From positions 992,001 to 1,056,000 of the forward strand of contig JAOVFP010000022.1 in assembly GCA_025738555.1 (NCBI GenBank): DNA of 64,000 bases. The letters are read 5' to 3'. The notes below the pieces were generated by a model that saw nothing but the letters and a program-made list of their open reading frames with translations, was not told where the DNA came from and made no database searches. The position numbers and the translations under genes are program-made. Within the stretch, counting starts at the first letter, position 1. The number at the start of each line of letters is the position of its first letter. The DNA is from Cyathus striatus (Eukaryota; Basidiomycota; Agaricomycetes; Agaricales; Nidulariaceae). Shown here in pieces: positions 34,944 through 46,851 of the stretch.

Positions 34944-36260
34944 TTACGACAAAACATCATCTCTGAACTTCTTCGGCAATGGTTGTTGCTGAGACGAAGC
35001 CGAGGAATCGGCAACATTATGCAACGGTATACTATGCATAGAAGATACCTGCCAATCGAGCACACCGGTCATGGTAGCAACAGTTACTTCCCTTGTCCAT
35101 GCATGATCCTGAGCCATGCGGAGGATTACCATGGAACGCGTGATCGCCTGATCATGATTCATGAACTGTCAGTGCTGTAAGCTGGCAGAAAAAGGGATTA
35201 AAGCGCACAAGAACATAGGTATAAGGCTGGAAGAAAATCTCCTGCATCCAGCTATTCTTCGTCCTCGCAACAAGATGACAAAAACTCCATATTGTAAAAA
35301 ATGCACCGCTTTCAACGAACGCGGTACATGAGGAAGTATAGAACGCTGCTTGGAGCTTTCCAAGGGCTTGTTCGCATTTCGGTCGAAGCATCCAAAGGCG
35401 GAAGCATATTGCTGTGGTGACCATAAAGTTGAGAGCGAAGCAAATGGAAAAGTATACTGTGCCGAAGGCGCCTGCTGGAGATGCCCATTGGATACTTGCG
35501 TGATTGCTTCTGATTGCGAATAGGAGGAGGGGAACGGACAGTACTGTGTATTTGGCAGATTAGTATTCAGAAATATATAATAAAGAGCAAAAGTTTGCTC
35601 ACCGAGACGTCCTAGGTACATTGGCACAGGAAAGAATAGTAACCACCATTTGTAATTCCACACTACCATCAAACGATATGCCTATTATTAAAAGTTGATC
35701 ATGGACTCCAATGAAAAAGATGGGAGATGTACCATCAACGTATCCGCAAACCATGGAAGAATGGTCTCGCTATTTCCATATACATTAGTCATAGATTTAT
35801 ATTCTAAAAGATTGATATCACACCATATTTGACTCATAACGTTCACAGCTGCAGATGCATGGGCGACATAATATGCAGTGGGACCATTTACATAATCGAC
35901 GTTATCCACATAGGTGAGTTCTGCGAACTTGAAAATTCCTCCTATGGAGATTGTTGCGAGGGGGAAGAGGATTGAGGAATATGTTAGGAGTCCCCAGAAT
36001 ACACGACCACGTTTAGGACGTGCCATGAGAGACTGGCAGAACTGAAAATGAAGCATTAAAAGTGCTCCTATCGATCGTTGTAAATATCGATTCAAATGCT
36101 AAATATTCACTACGTACCATAAGCAAGTGTAGCCAATAGAACTCCATCAAAGCACGCAGCCTCTCTCTTTGAGTTTCTTTCCACCACATTATCCATCGCG
36201 GAAATTGCGTAAAACGCAACAAAAACACGCCCACTTCACCGGCGTTGCTGGAGTACCGCA
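34944..36260 (-). CDS. multi-pass integral membrane protein, fungal orphan family
   Basis: The minus-strand exons are 36118-~36260, 35733-36041, 35603-35681, 35209-35543 and 34944-35165. They join in frame with introns of 76, 51, 59 and 43 nt. Hydrophobic segments alternate with short loops: FTQFPRWIMWWKET, WGLLTYSSILFPLATISIGG, YYVAHASAAVNVMSQIW, WNYKWWLLFFPVPMYLG, SICFALNFMVTTAICFRLW, and AFFTIWSFCHLVA. About seven membrane passes are expected. A soluble Ser/Gln-rich C-terminus follows MVILRMAQDHAW. I recall similar sequences as uncharacterised agaricomycete membrane proteins but assign no function. The start is unresolved: the reading frame opens at an acceptor-like ctacag near 36263, so a small 5' exon is probably missing. 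No stop interrupts the model. Confidence 0.7.
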
Positions 36261-36299
36261 CACTGTAGGCGCAGCGAGGAGAGTTAAGGTATGATGCGA

Positions 36300-37271
36300 G
36301 GGATCACTTCACGCCTAGACTGTCTTACTGGTTATATACATGGATTGATGATCTGAGACGGACAAATGTGATCGTGATCCAATGCTGATGGATATCCATC
36401 TTCTTGATGGCCGATGTTAGAGGCGCAGGAACGACGATAGCGCCCATTGAGGTTAGCAGAAGATGGTAGATGTCACTGTCGGATGATCAGATAGTATTTT
36501 TGTTTCAATGAAGTAATCTGTAGGCATGCACAGGTTATAACGTGAAATTCACACAAACGCATTGCGCTTGAACTTGCATGCGTTGTAGAGTGAAGAGCGC
36601 TATGAGTTTCAGATCGTCCGGGGATAGTGGAAGTAGAGCTCAAACCATTGCTCGTCTAAAAATAAGTACTAAGTGGTTAGGATAAGTACGGTACCTCAAC
36701 AACGCCAAGTTATGTCCGATTCGGATCACCTAAACTAAAATGGGCCGGATGACTGAATGAGAGTTACATAAGGTATATCATCTAATCTCCACAAGTATGC
36801 ATGATTTTTAAAACGCCTGATCATGCCCGTATGGGAACCGTGGCAAGTATTGCAACGTTTGACATGGTCCTATTGCAATAATAAGACATGGCTGAGAAAT
36901 CAGAGTAGGTATGTACCATATAGACAATCATTTGAATTTAAAGAACCTCACCAATAATATCACGTTCACGAATCACATCCACCTGTCTCAATGCATTATG
37001 TTACCATTTAACGTTAGGTCAGAAGTTAATGCACTGCCTTATAACGCTTCCTAAAAATATATCGGAGGTCTGTGGAGAGAGGCCTCCAATATTTCCCTTT
37101 CTTATGATCTTCGGGTTACGCGCACACGCGGAAACTGATAAGTGGTGAGATGGGTTTTAAACGTAATAGTAGTACATCAGCGGTGTAAATATGTACAATA
37201 GTTGCCATTCAGTGAATGTTAAAATGGTTTTCAACTTGAAATGATATCATAAAAGATATTTCTTACGGAAT
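36300..37271. other. intergenic, no gene seen
   Basis: No ORF of note occurs on either strand and there is no strong repeat. It separates the membrane-protein gene from the first MBOAT gene. Both are on the minus strand, so it should hold the former's promoter and the latter's 3' flank. Confidence 0.5.
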
Positions 37272-38533
37272 TCATGACGGCGCGCCAGTGTCATAAATCA
37301 TCTCCAGCAACATTTCAACCACAGAAATCTCCGGGGAGGCTCTATAATTATTCCCCATCACCATCGTCTCAATCGTCCTGGGAGAGACCACTGTCATCCA
37401 CCATAAAACCCACAGGTATGATATAACAGTTGGAACCTTGTTTATGCCAATATTTTTACCAAGGAAAATGATAAAGTCTTCGAGAATTATTATGCCACTT
37501 AGAGCAAAGAAGAAATTGAGATGAATAAGTACAGTGGAAGAGTTGTGAAGGACGAGCCAGTCTGCAAGTGCGTGGTAGACACTTGATAAAAAGAAACATG
37601 ATATGAGCTCGATGTAGGTTGACAGGAAGCTCTTCGGTTCAAGACGGAGGATTTTGTTGGTGAGAAACTTCGAGTGTGGTTGAATAGACTGTCAAACAAC
37701 TTGTGTTAGATATGTGAAAAAAGAACCAGGAGAACGCATACACGTCGCATGGTTTGATGCCAGCTCCGCCTGTTGCAATAAGAATCGGTATACCATGAAT
37801 TAGAACGTATTTAATCGACAAGGAATATGACCTACTCCCAGAATGTACGCATACTTTTAGTGTTCGACCACACCCCAAAAAGTGCAGGCCAATCCTCAGG
37901 GTCAGACTCCCCAACAGCAACCAATATTGCAGAGGCGGTAACATGCACACGATTCATCAAGACACACATCGACGTCCAAAATAGAGTCACATATACCGCC
38001 TGCCATATCAGTCCATGCGCACTGAGAGACTCAGTAGATGGATACTGGAACACAGGCATACGGCGGGTGAAAGTGCCAATGGTGTCTCCAAGGAGATAAT
38101 AAAACCCCGCCCATAAAACCTGAGAAAAAACGAAGATCCACCGGGACGAAGTTGCAGGATACCGGAGACCAGGGACGGCACAGTTCCACTTCGCGCCGCG
38201 TAGGTTGAACATGAGCTTCGTAGCCCACTTTAGTCTTTCCAGGAAAGGGAGCTGTGAAGCGGGTTTCAATTGGTTATTTGGCTTGAGGGTCTCTTGTACG
38301 TTAGACTCGAGGAAGAGAAAGTTGAAAGCCGCTGCGAGGAAACTAGTGCCCATGATCCCGATTGAGTGGGTTATGTCGGGTTCAACATTGGGATGAGGAG
38401 TTACAACGATATAGCCATAGATTGACAGTGCGGCGCTGAACAGGATTAGGCGGAGAATGGACGGTCTGCACGCGAGCGCGAGGATTGTAATTCCTACAAC
38501 CAAAAGGAACTGGTTGATAACGGGCTGTATCAT
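37272..38533 (-). CDS. wax-synthase-like MBOAT acyltransferase (paralogue A)
   Basis: Exons 37836-38533 (698 nt), 37742-37769 (28 nt) and 37272-37688 join to 380 aa. The N-terminal half has several membrane segments (NQFLLVVGITILALA, LILFSAALSIYGYIVV). The central SRWIFVFSQVLWAGFYYLLGD and the split TFW/RSWHQTMRR motif are typical of fungal wax-synthase-domain proteins. Exon 3 holds FFLSSVYHALADW, whose His is the expected MBOAT catalytic residue. Members esterify small hydroxylated substrates such as terpenoids or alcohols with acyl-CoA at the ER; the substrate here is unknown. The first donor is gagtaggt where B has ggggtaagt, so splicing may be weaker. It is one of three tandem copies. Confidence 0.85.
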
Positions 38534-38539
38534 GGAGTC

Positions 38540-39416
38540 TGGAAATGAATGAAGACCGAGTCGTTCCCGTAATGAAGTCGAAAGTTCCTTTTATTGTGAC
38601 AACTATGATGCGAATTTACGCTTGCGAGCAACCCAATAGGAACTAGGCCAATCGATATTGGTCAAAAGAAAAAAGGTAGAGGTGTATGTGCGAGACTGCC
38701 AATGCACTGTCGATGAATGATATGAATCTTCGGAAGTTTTCGCGAGCTCCTCCCCGGGCAGCACGGGTAGATGAACATGATGCTGATTGATTTCTTCTGT
38801 CATTTTAACGATTAAGGTGGCTGAAGTGGTTCAGAAGTTTGTAAAAGACTGGAACATGTGTTCGATTCGCCGCTGATAGTTCTTGTTCAATGTTAAGTTT
38901 TCAAGAGTTTGGTACAAGGTTTGTTACTTCTTTAAGTTGTTCATCAAATTTCAACTCCGCTATGTTCACTAAGCTCTAACGAGGCTCTAGAGTCTAACCA
39001 TTCCGGGTGAAAGCGCCAAGCTCAAGTTCCGGGCCGCTTCTTTCCATTTATGCATGTTTCATTTCTCTCGTACGCGTAACTCTCGTAACTCCTGTTCTTG
39101 ACAATGTCAATCCTCCGGCACATCTCATTATGTATCTGCCAGCAAACAGGATGAAACAACAGCCACATCGTACTTTGTGTTCGTTTGACAGGTAGGAGTT
39201 GGGCACGAGGATGAACTTTGCCCCCAAGTGGCTGCAGCCTGCCTGGGCTGAGCCGGGCTGCGCATTGACTTGCTATCCGTTTTATACGGAGAGCCCGAAA
39301 TACTATCCTCAAACACAACTTTTAAGTTACATGTATTTGAGCCCCAATCTTATTTAGTAAGTTACTCCAGCTCGAAGGGATATAACTAAATAAGTGAGCC
39401 TTCTTACTGTACAGAA
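38540..39416. other. intergenic between MBOAT paralogues A and B
   Basis: It holds the upstream region of A and the 3' flank of B. The short ORFs on both strands overlap one another and match nothing I recognise. Confidence 0.5.
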
Positions 39417-40667
39417 CTATACAGTGATAGGAATCTTCTGCAACAACATTTCAACCACAGACATCTCCGGCGCAACATGATAGTTATTCCCCATAATCAT
39501 AGTTTGGATTGCCATGGGAGAGCTCACTGTCATCCACCATAAAACCCACATGTATGACACGATGGTTGGAACCTTGTTTATGCCGATATTTTTACCAAGG
39601 AAAATAATAAGGTCTTCGAAGATTATTATGCCACTTAGCCCAAAGAAGAATTTAAAATTGATAAGCGCGGTGGAAGGGTTTCGCAGGACGAGCCAGTCTG
39701 CAGCAGAATGGTAGACGCCGGACAGGAAGAAACAGCATAAGAGCTCGATGTATGTTGCAAGCAAGCTCTTTGGTGGGAGACGGAGGATCTTATTGGTTAA
39801 GAATTTTGAGTGCGGTTGGATGGACTATTAGATGATCGTTATTTTTGTTAAAGTGAACTGGGACATGAAATCACTTACGCGTCGCATGCTTTGGTGCCAG
39901 CTTCGCCTGGTGCAATACATATAAATAAGAGTGCACTTAATAATTAAGAGAAGAGAAATAGTAACTTACCCCCAAAATGTACGCATACTCGTAGTGTTCA
40001 ACCAAACCCCAAAGAAAGCAGGCCAATCCTGGGGACTAGATTCCCCAACAGCGACCAATACTGCAGAAACAGTACTATGTACGCGGTTCATCATGATGCA
40101 AATTGACGTCCAAAACACCGTGACATATACCGCCTGCCATCCTAATCCACGCGCACTAAGCGACTCGGTGGGTGGGTACTGGAACGCAGGAATACGGCGC
40201 GTGAAAGAGCCAATGAGATCTCCAAGGAGATAATAAAATCCCGCCCATAGGAGCTGAGAAAAGACAAAGTTCCACCGGGATGTAGCTTCAGGATATCGTA
40301 AGCCTGGGACAGCACAGTTCCAATTCGCATTACGAAGGTTGAGCAGGAGCTTTGTTGCCCATTTCAGTCGTTGCAACAACGAGAGCTGAGAAGCGGGTTT
40401 GAGCTGGTTGTTCGCTCTGAGGGTATCTTGTGCATTAGGCTCAAGAAAGAGGAAGTTGAATGCGGCTGCGAAGAGGCTGGTTCCCATGACCCCAATTCCG
40501 TGGAGTATGTCGGGTTTGACATCTGGATTGGGGGTAACGAGGATGTAGATGTAAATTGAGAAGGCAACACTGTAGAGGACTGGTTGGATAGAAGATGGTT
40601 TAATCGCAAGTGCGATTATTGTAATTCCAAGCACTGCAAGGAACTGTATGATTACTGAGTGGATCAT
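39417..40667 (-). CDS. wax-synthase-like MBOAT acyltransferase (paralogue B)
   Basis: Exons 39970-40667 (698 nt), 39879-39906 (28 nt) and 39417-39824 give 377 aa. The first two exon lengths are identical to those of A and C. Start ATG 40667 (MIHSVIIQFLAVLGI) is chosen because it gives the conserved 698-nt exon; an in-frame ATG at 40718 would add 17 residues. Motifs are the central SRWNFVFSQLLWAGFYYLLG, the split RSWHQSMRR, and SGVYHSAADWLV with the catalytic-type His. All donors are good (ggtaagtt, gtaagtga). It is probably an ER-membrane acyltransferase of unknown substrate. Confidence 0.88.
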
Positions 40668-40669
40668 GA

Positions 40670-41177
40670 AGATAAGACGGCGGAGAATTTCCAGGAAATA
40701 TGTTTGAAAGGCTGACACGAGGCTGCAACGTGAGATGTTCCTTTTAAATGTGCAGGACTGCCTACTGTGGTCTGTCTGCGATGCGAATTTAGATTCATGC
40801 GAAGATCATTTGGAAATAGAACAATCGATGACCGCTAAAAATACGAATTAACCATGCTTCAGCCCTCATATGTTCAACGTTCACCTTCGGCGGGCAACAC
40901 GGTTTTGTGACTGACACACATAGACGAACATGCTGCAAATACGAGGACGCTTAACAGTGCCAAATTTATTCGATTGTTGGCTGGTATTTATATCCGATAT
41001 ATGGTAAGCACTTTGTGGGGGATGGGAAATTTTTGCAAGGAATTTTGACTGGTGTAGTTGGTTAAACTAGTTGGATAGATTGTTGGATAAAAATTATATG
41101 TATATAGTACAGTGTGAATGAATTTCACTAAGAGAATCGATATAATTTACACCCAGGACGTATGTACACTCCCAACG
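40670..41177. other. intergenic between MBOAT paralogues B and C
   Basis: No gene seen. It should contain the promoter of B (minus strand) and the 3' flank of C. Confidence 0.5.
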
Positions 41178-42460
41178 TTACAACATACCCCCAAAATGCA
41201 GGCCAGTCATCGAGGCCAGAGTACCCAACGGAATCTTCTCCAACAGCATCTCAACCACAGACACTTCCGGGGCCACTCTATAATTATTCACCTTCACAAC
41301 TGTCTCAATGGCCCGACGAGAACACATAGTCATCCACCACAAGACCCACAAGTACGACATGGTAGTCGGGACTTTATTTATGCCTATCTTTTTCCCAAGA
41401 AAAATGACAAAGTCTTCGAGGATTATAGCACCGGTTAGGTAAAAAAAGAGGTTGAGATGGGTGAGTGCGATGGAAAGGTCTCGCGATACGAGCCATTCAG
41501 CGATGACATGAAATACACCCGATAAAAAGAAACAGGAAGCGAGTTCGATGTATTTTGATAGTAGGCTCTTTGGTGGGAGACGGAGGATCTTGCTAGTTAA
41601 GAATTTCGAGTGTGGTTGGATGGACTATTGATAATTGTTAGTGAAGTCAAAAAGAAGTTAAAAGAGAAAGCACGAACACGCCGCATGCATTGTTGCCAGC
41701 TTCGCCTGAAGAAACATACAGCGATTAGTATGGATTTGACTACAGGTAATGGTGTAACGTACCCCCAGAATGTACACATACTCTTCGTGTTTGACCATAC
41801 CCCGAAAAGCGCAGGCCAATCCTCAGGATCAGACACTCCAACAGCAACCAGTATGACAGATAAAGTTGTATGGATACGATTCATCAAGAGGCACATTGAC
41901 GTCCAGAACAAAGTCACGTATACCGCTTGCCGTCCCAACCCACACGCACTGATAGACTCAGTAGGCGGATACTGGAGTGCAGGAATGCGGCGAGTGATGG
42001 TACCAATAACGTCCCCGACGAAATAGTAAAATCCCGCCCAAAGGAGCTGAGAATAAACAAACTCCCACCGCGATGAAGTATTAGGATATCTGAGACCAGG
42101 AACATCGCAGTTCCAATTGGCGCCTCGAAGGTTGAACATAAGTTTTGCTGCCCATATGAGCCTTTGGATGAACGAGAGCTGTGAAGCGGGTTTGAGTTGG
42201 TTGTTTGGTTTGAGGGTATCTTGTACATTTGGCATAAGGAAGAGGAAGTTGAAGGCGGTTGCGAGGAAGCTAGAGCCCATCATGCCAATTGCTTGGGATA
42301 AATTGGATTGGACATCTGGGTGAGGAATAATGAGGATGTAGACGAATATTGAGATGGCGGTGGTGAAGAGGACTTGACGTAGGAAGGATGATTTGCTTGC
42401 AAGTGCGAGGATTGGGATTCCTAAGACCAGGAGGAATTGGATGATAACTGGGTATATCAT
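41178..42460 (-). CDS. wax-synthase-like MBOAT acyltransferase (paralogue C)
   Basis: Exons 41763-42460 (698 nt), 41678-41705 (28 nt) and 41178-41624 give 390 aa. The C-terminus is slightly longer than in A and B (TLASMTGLHFGGML). Landmarks are IIQFLLVLGIPILALA, SRWEFVYSQLLWAGFYYFVG, and LSGVFHVIAEWLV, where the motif is F-H and not Y-H but keeps the His. ATG 42460 is used as in A and B; an in-frame ATG at 42499 would add 13 residues. A TA-flanked transposon starts 50 bp upstream of the chosen ATG, so the native promoter is displaced by about 780 bp. Confidence 0.87.
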
Positions 42461-42509
42461 GAAGACTACTGAGGAAACTGTGGACAACGACGTCGGCACA
42501 GGAGGTATG

Positions 42510-43292
42510 TACAGTAGACATTGTCATAATGAATAACATGATAATGAATAAATTTTCATAATGAATATGAATTCACCAAAACCAACTTGGTATGCAGTGA
42601 ATTATTCATATGTTGTCATAGTAAATAATGCATGGAAGCTTGACCTCATTATGCATTATGAGATTACCAAATATTATGAAAAATTGACGATTAAGTGTGA
42701 TATTAATTACACATGTGGCATTCTGCATCACTGTTTCAATCCTTGGCACTTTTTTTTTGCATAAATAGACACTGTAATGTGAAACTATAGCTAGGTTGAC
42801 AGCTCTTGGGCATTGGAGAATATATTAATATGAATTTATGTAGTATTTTATTCATTTATTCATTGTACTCATCTCATACTCACCTGCTTTATTATGCCAA
42901 AATCTCCGGAGATGAAACGAAAACTCTGCAAGCAGCTTGAACAGCTTGCATTAGCCTATTCTGATGTGGCAGGCCTATCTCCTCTCGCCTTGCAAAAGCA
43001 AGTTAGAAAGCTCAGGGCACATCTTTCTCATGTTATACAGAAATCCCCCCAGCAATCTACTCTAGATACATTTATCACTAGTTCTACAGGTAAAATGTAA
43101 CTACAGATGCACCGCATTTATCATAGACTTGAAATATTGTGGTGAGCAGCGAATTGCAGTACAGGATGTCATGCAATTGGCGGAGGTCACAGTATGTCAC
43201 AGTATGTGACAGCTTCTAGTGGTGAATGAATGCTCGAAATGAATGAGAAAAGTCGACAACCAACATTATTCATTATGACAATGCCTACTGTA
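42510..43292. mobile_element. 783-bp Tc1/mariner-type TIR element
   Basis: TA dinucleotides at 42510-42511 and 43291-43292 flank inverted ends CAGTAGACATTGTCATAATG and CAGTAGGCATTGTCATAATG. The 25-bp arms differ at one position, and that difference is not at CpG. TA duplication and CAGT-type ends point to the Tc1/mariner/pogo superfamily. Further copies of tcataatgaat lie inside both ends. A 68-codon ORF (42894-43100) is the only coding hint. It sits directly upstream of MBOAT paralogue C. Confidence 0.82.
42894..43100 (+). CDS. small ORF inside the Tc1/mariner-type element
   Basis: 68 aa, Lys/Leu/Gln-rich, predicted mostly helical (KRKLCKQLEQLALAYSDVAG, then LRAHLSHVIQKS), ending QQSTLDTFITSSTGKM. 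No DDE catalytic region follows. It may be the remnant N-terminus of a transposase or an unrelated passenger; I cannot assign it. Confidence 0.35.
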   Translation: MPKSPEMKRKLCKQLEQLALAYSDVAGLSPLALQKQVRKLRAHLSHVIQKSPQQSTLDTFITSSTGKM

Positions 43293-43299
43293 GTCGAGA

Positions 43300-44180
43300 A
43301 GTTGATGGGTGTATGTAGCTGGAATCAAACTTTTTAATGTGCAGAATTTGCATTAAAAACTTGTGATGTGATTCTCGCTTGTGTGCAGACCGATGATAGG
43401 ATGTGCACAGACCAATCCTGGATCAATCGATATCCATTAATTCATCTTAAAGCCAAGGACTCATGTACGGGACCACAGACCACAGCCATGTAGCCTCATC
43501 CTTGGCGAGGTCATATGGACCGTGGTTGGAAGAACATGAATAAAATTGCTGGCTATAATTAGTTTGATTGAAGTCAAGGACAAGTATCCACGGAAATATG
43601 AATCTAATAGTCAGGTCACTGGGGAAGTTTTAGCTTGTCGAAAGTTAGAATGGTTGAAGTTGAATAGAAAATGACCGGGATAATTTAGAAATAATAGCAC
43701 GTACTGGTACTCATTGGGGAAGCTTACTCTCCCTATTTGTTTGCATTGGCGAACCAAAATATGTAGTGGCTGTGCACCCACGTTCGGATTTCTCCACCAC
43801 GCTCGGATTTCTCCGCCGCACCTGTTGTGATGCCGGTTTATTGACTTCATCATTCTGCTGTCCGCCCTTATCCGCCTTGTTCTTGTAAGCTAAGAACGAG
43901 TTTGGAACGAGTTTGGAACGAGTTAACGTTGCTGGTTTGTTGCTGGCTGTCTGTAGATTCTCTGAAGGGGCTAGAAACAGCTGGAAATCCCAGTGACATG
44001 GTGGTGGAAGAACGCAATGGCTCTGAAGTCGCTTTTGGAGGAGTGTTTTGGAGAAAAGTACGTCTTACGCGTTATATCTTTCTTCGTCGTATATACTTAC
44101 ACACCCCTGAAGATTTGAACGCGTCCTGCTCACGCTATCTACACATGCCTTAGGAGTCTCAAGAAATCACAGACAACCAC
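43300..44180. other. intergenic, no supported gene
   Basis: A short plus ORF at 43902-44153 lacks recognisable features. No repeat or transposon end was seen. Confidence 0.4.
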
Positions 44181-44185
44181 AAGCC

Positions 44186-45669
44186 ATGACGACACTATCG
44201 TATGTTCGAATCATCAATCCTGCCTACGCTATCCTTCTTAACCCCTCATTATAGTCTCTCCTCCACATCCAACCGCAAATCTACATTGATCTGGTATCCA
44301 GAGCGCAATCTACGCGACACGCATGGTCCCGTTCGGAATCGTTGCCATTTCGGCGGCAGGATGACCTCAGAACACTAAGGTGCGTGCTATCGTATCTGTT
44401 GTATTGTATTCACAGTATAGTAACTGACTAAAGGACAGGCTAGATTACAGAAAAGCGGCTCTCAGCAAGGTAAAAAACACGATGTTCTATCTACAGATCA
44501 ACTCCTTACACTATTAGAGCCAAAACTTCAAGACCTGCTACACGAAGGAAATTTGGCCGTGAAGCTTTACCTTTCTGATCGATTTCGTTGGTCTCAAGCC
44601 GGCGCCCTCAGCAACCTCTGACGCACCTTCCAAACCACCCCTAAACACCAAGGTACATTATACCTACCTAAGCTCGTGTCTTATCTCATCTGACTGCTCT
44701 TTAGCCCAATGCACATCCGCAGCACCAACCTCAACACCATCCTATCGTGCAGCCCACCACCACTCACATATGAAACGTCCCCGCAAGCCAATCTTTCAAA
44801 GTGCCTTGTCGCGCTATCGGATGTACTGGATACCGAAAAGAAGATGCATCACACTCTGAGTGATGCTCCGGCGAGACTCACGAGGGAGAATACAGAGCAG
44901 GTTAAGGAGAGAACGAGGCTGGTGGAAGAGAGTAGAAGAAAGGGTAGTGCAGCGCAGAAGATCAAGAGTCCCGTGGTTCTTCGGATTTCTGAGGACCGGT
45001 TGACGCTGAAAAGGGAGTTCAACTACGAGGTCTGTCTTTGCTTCGCTCAAGTTCGCTCACAGTTGGGTTGATAATTTCCACACAGACAAGTCCTACACCT
45101 GAGCTCCTAGCCAGACTGTCCTTGCAGATAAGCTGAGATACCAGACGATGCGAGGGGGGTAGAGAAGAAGATTGATAGGATTCGAGAGATGTTGCCCGCA
45201 TACCCGCCTATACCAGACCTTATGATTCCTCCAGACCCAGTGATCGTTGATGAGCTGGCAGCGTTGATAAATCAAGCTCGCGAAACGCGTATACCGAAAC
45301 CGGATATGAAAGGCCCTCGTGGAACTAAACCACACATTGGCGCAGCTCGTTGGCCAAAGACTCCTGAAGCAGTTCCAGGGGCGGATATAGGTGTGGAAGA
45401 CCGAAGTCGGCGAGGAAGTCCTTACGATTTTCTATTGCAGCTGTCCGGAGACAGTCTATGTTCGTTGGGGAACCAATGCGGAAGATACCTCGACTGAAGA
45501 TCCTCTGGTATCAGCCACCCCCCGCGTGAAATATAAAACGGTAAACAGAATCTATACAGCTGGGACACCCAAGCCATGGTCTACAGCTAGGAAATCTACA
45601 TATCATATGGTGCTTGGCATCGCTAACGTGCAACATACAACCGCCAAGTTAAAACGTACCCATAATTGA
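44186..45669 (+). pseudogene. decayed multi-exon gene of unknown function
   Basis: Coding-like pieces separated by intron-like gaps read IQPQIYIDLVSRAQSTRHAW (~44260-44320) and DLLHEGNLAVKLYLSDRFRW (~44530-44590). A Glu/Lys-rich helical stretch (44800-44960) ends in RISEDRLTLKREFNYE. The last conserved piece includes AYPPIPDLMIPPDPVIVDEL (~45200-45260). A TGA at 44619 (SNL-stop-RTFQ) and frame changes near 45135 prevent one continuous model. The stretch 45391-45669 is open but in another frame. The helical middle suggests a coiled coil. I do not recognise the family. It converges on the methyltransferase gene at 45670, with almost no gap. Confidence 0.4.
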
Positions 45670-46652
45670 TTACGATAGTTTCCGTCCAAGACACACCACC
45701 CACTGGTAGTTAGTACTTTTTGACTCTCCCAGCTCGATTTCGATTCTATCAAAGAATCCGCTGAACTCTTCCTCCGATCCCCAAAGATCCCTGGCTGCAT
45801 TCAACATAGTGGGTATCATCGTCCTCCACACAGAAATAGCATTCCTCTGTGCCATCATTCCCAATTCGCCTCCCCATGCACCAAGGGGACATGTGCGGGA
45901 ATCCACCTGGATATCCACAAATCCAGCTTCACGCAGCATAGGCTCCAATCTCTGGCCGCAGTCTAACTGCATATCCATCCTGGAAAAGGTACTCAGTGCC
46001 TTTGCCCACCATTGATCCATCAAAGGCCCTCCTCCCCAGCTTGCGAATTCACAGAGTTGCACCCATCCTCCTGGCTTTGTGACGCGATAAAGCTCTTTCA
46101 ATGCTGTGGGCCACTCTTTTCTTCGAAGTGCTACTACTAGCAGACGCTGATGGACAACTGTGAACCTGTTCGTCCACTCTGGTGGGAGCGAGAGCACGGA
46201 GTGGATGGAGAGGTCGAGGTTCTTAGGGTGTGATTCTACTGGTGGGAAAAGGCGCGGTTCGATATCAATGCCCTGTAGTTGAACACTCTCTGGGACTTCT
46301 TGCGCTACTTCAACGATCCAGTGGGCTGTAAAGTATGCTTTAGCCACCTCTCTCTCTCTCTCTAGGACGGTGATTGATTACCTGTTCCTGTGCAGGCATC
46401 CAAGACTTTATCTCCATCGTTCCATTCTACTGGCGCCAGCAGATTTCGTCCATCAAAAGAGCGCTTTAAAAACTGATGCTGCAATACAAGCCTACATTAT
46501 ATCAGTATCAAAACTGCATGAGCTATTTATTAATGCTTGTACCTTGCACGCTCATCATCATCGGCAGGAAGAATATATGCCGCCCCCGGATATGAGTGAG
46601 CTATTCTTGCTTCCTCCTGCTCGTGTCCGTGGGAAAAATCCACCGTGACCAT
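45670..46652 (-). CDS. LaeA-like SAM-dependent methyltransferase 1
   Basis: Exons 46543-46652, 46382-46491 and 45670-46325 join in frame to 291 aa, with introns of 51 and 56 nt. The N-terminus carries the group's SYPGAAYILPADDDERAR block, then LQHQFLKRSFDGRNLLAP. SAM motif I is DKVLDACTGTA, with the acidic LQGIDIEPRLFP strand after it and a post-I VTKPGGWVQLCE block. Such proteins resemble the Class-I methyltransferase LaeA, a regulator of secondary metabolism. Agaricomycetes have many copies, and most are untested. Start ATG 46652 is the first in frame. No damage is visible. It is the best-preserved of the upstream pair, with relics to its right. Confidence 0.85.
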
Positions 46653-46851
46653 TGCAAGTGTCTAACAATCCGACGTTCAACCTTTGGCGTTGCTGCATAC
46701 ATTTATACGAGCATATGGCGGTCGGCATGTGAAAATTACGGATCTCCGCAGATACTTAGGGTTTTCCACGGCCTTCACGTTGCGGAAGGAGTTGCAGAAC
46801 TACCACACTGGTCAAGTGTAAAATCCGATTTTCGGAAAGGATGTCAGATTA

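Noticed and set aside
43902..44153. Small plus-strand gene with two Trp/Leu-rich stretches
   Set aside because: No conserved motif, no splice support and no homologous partner in the window.
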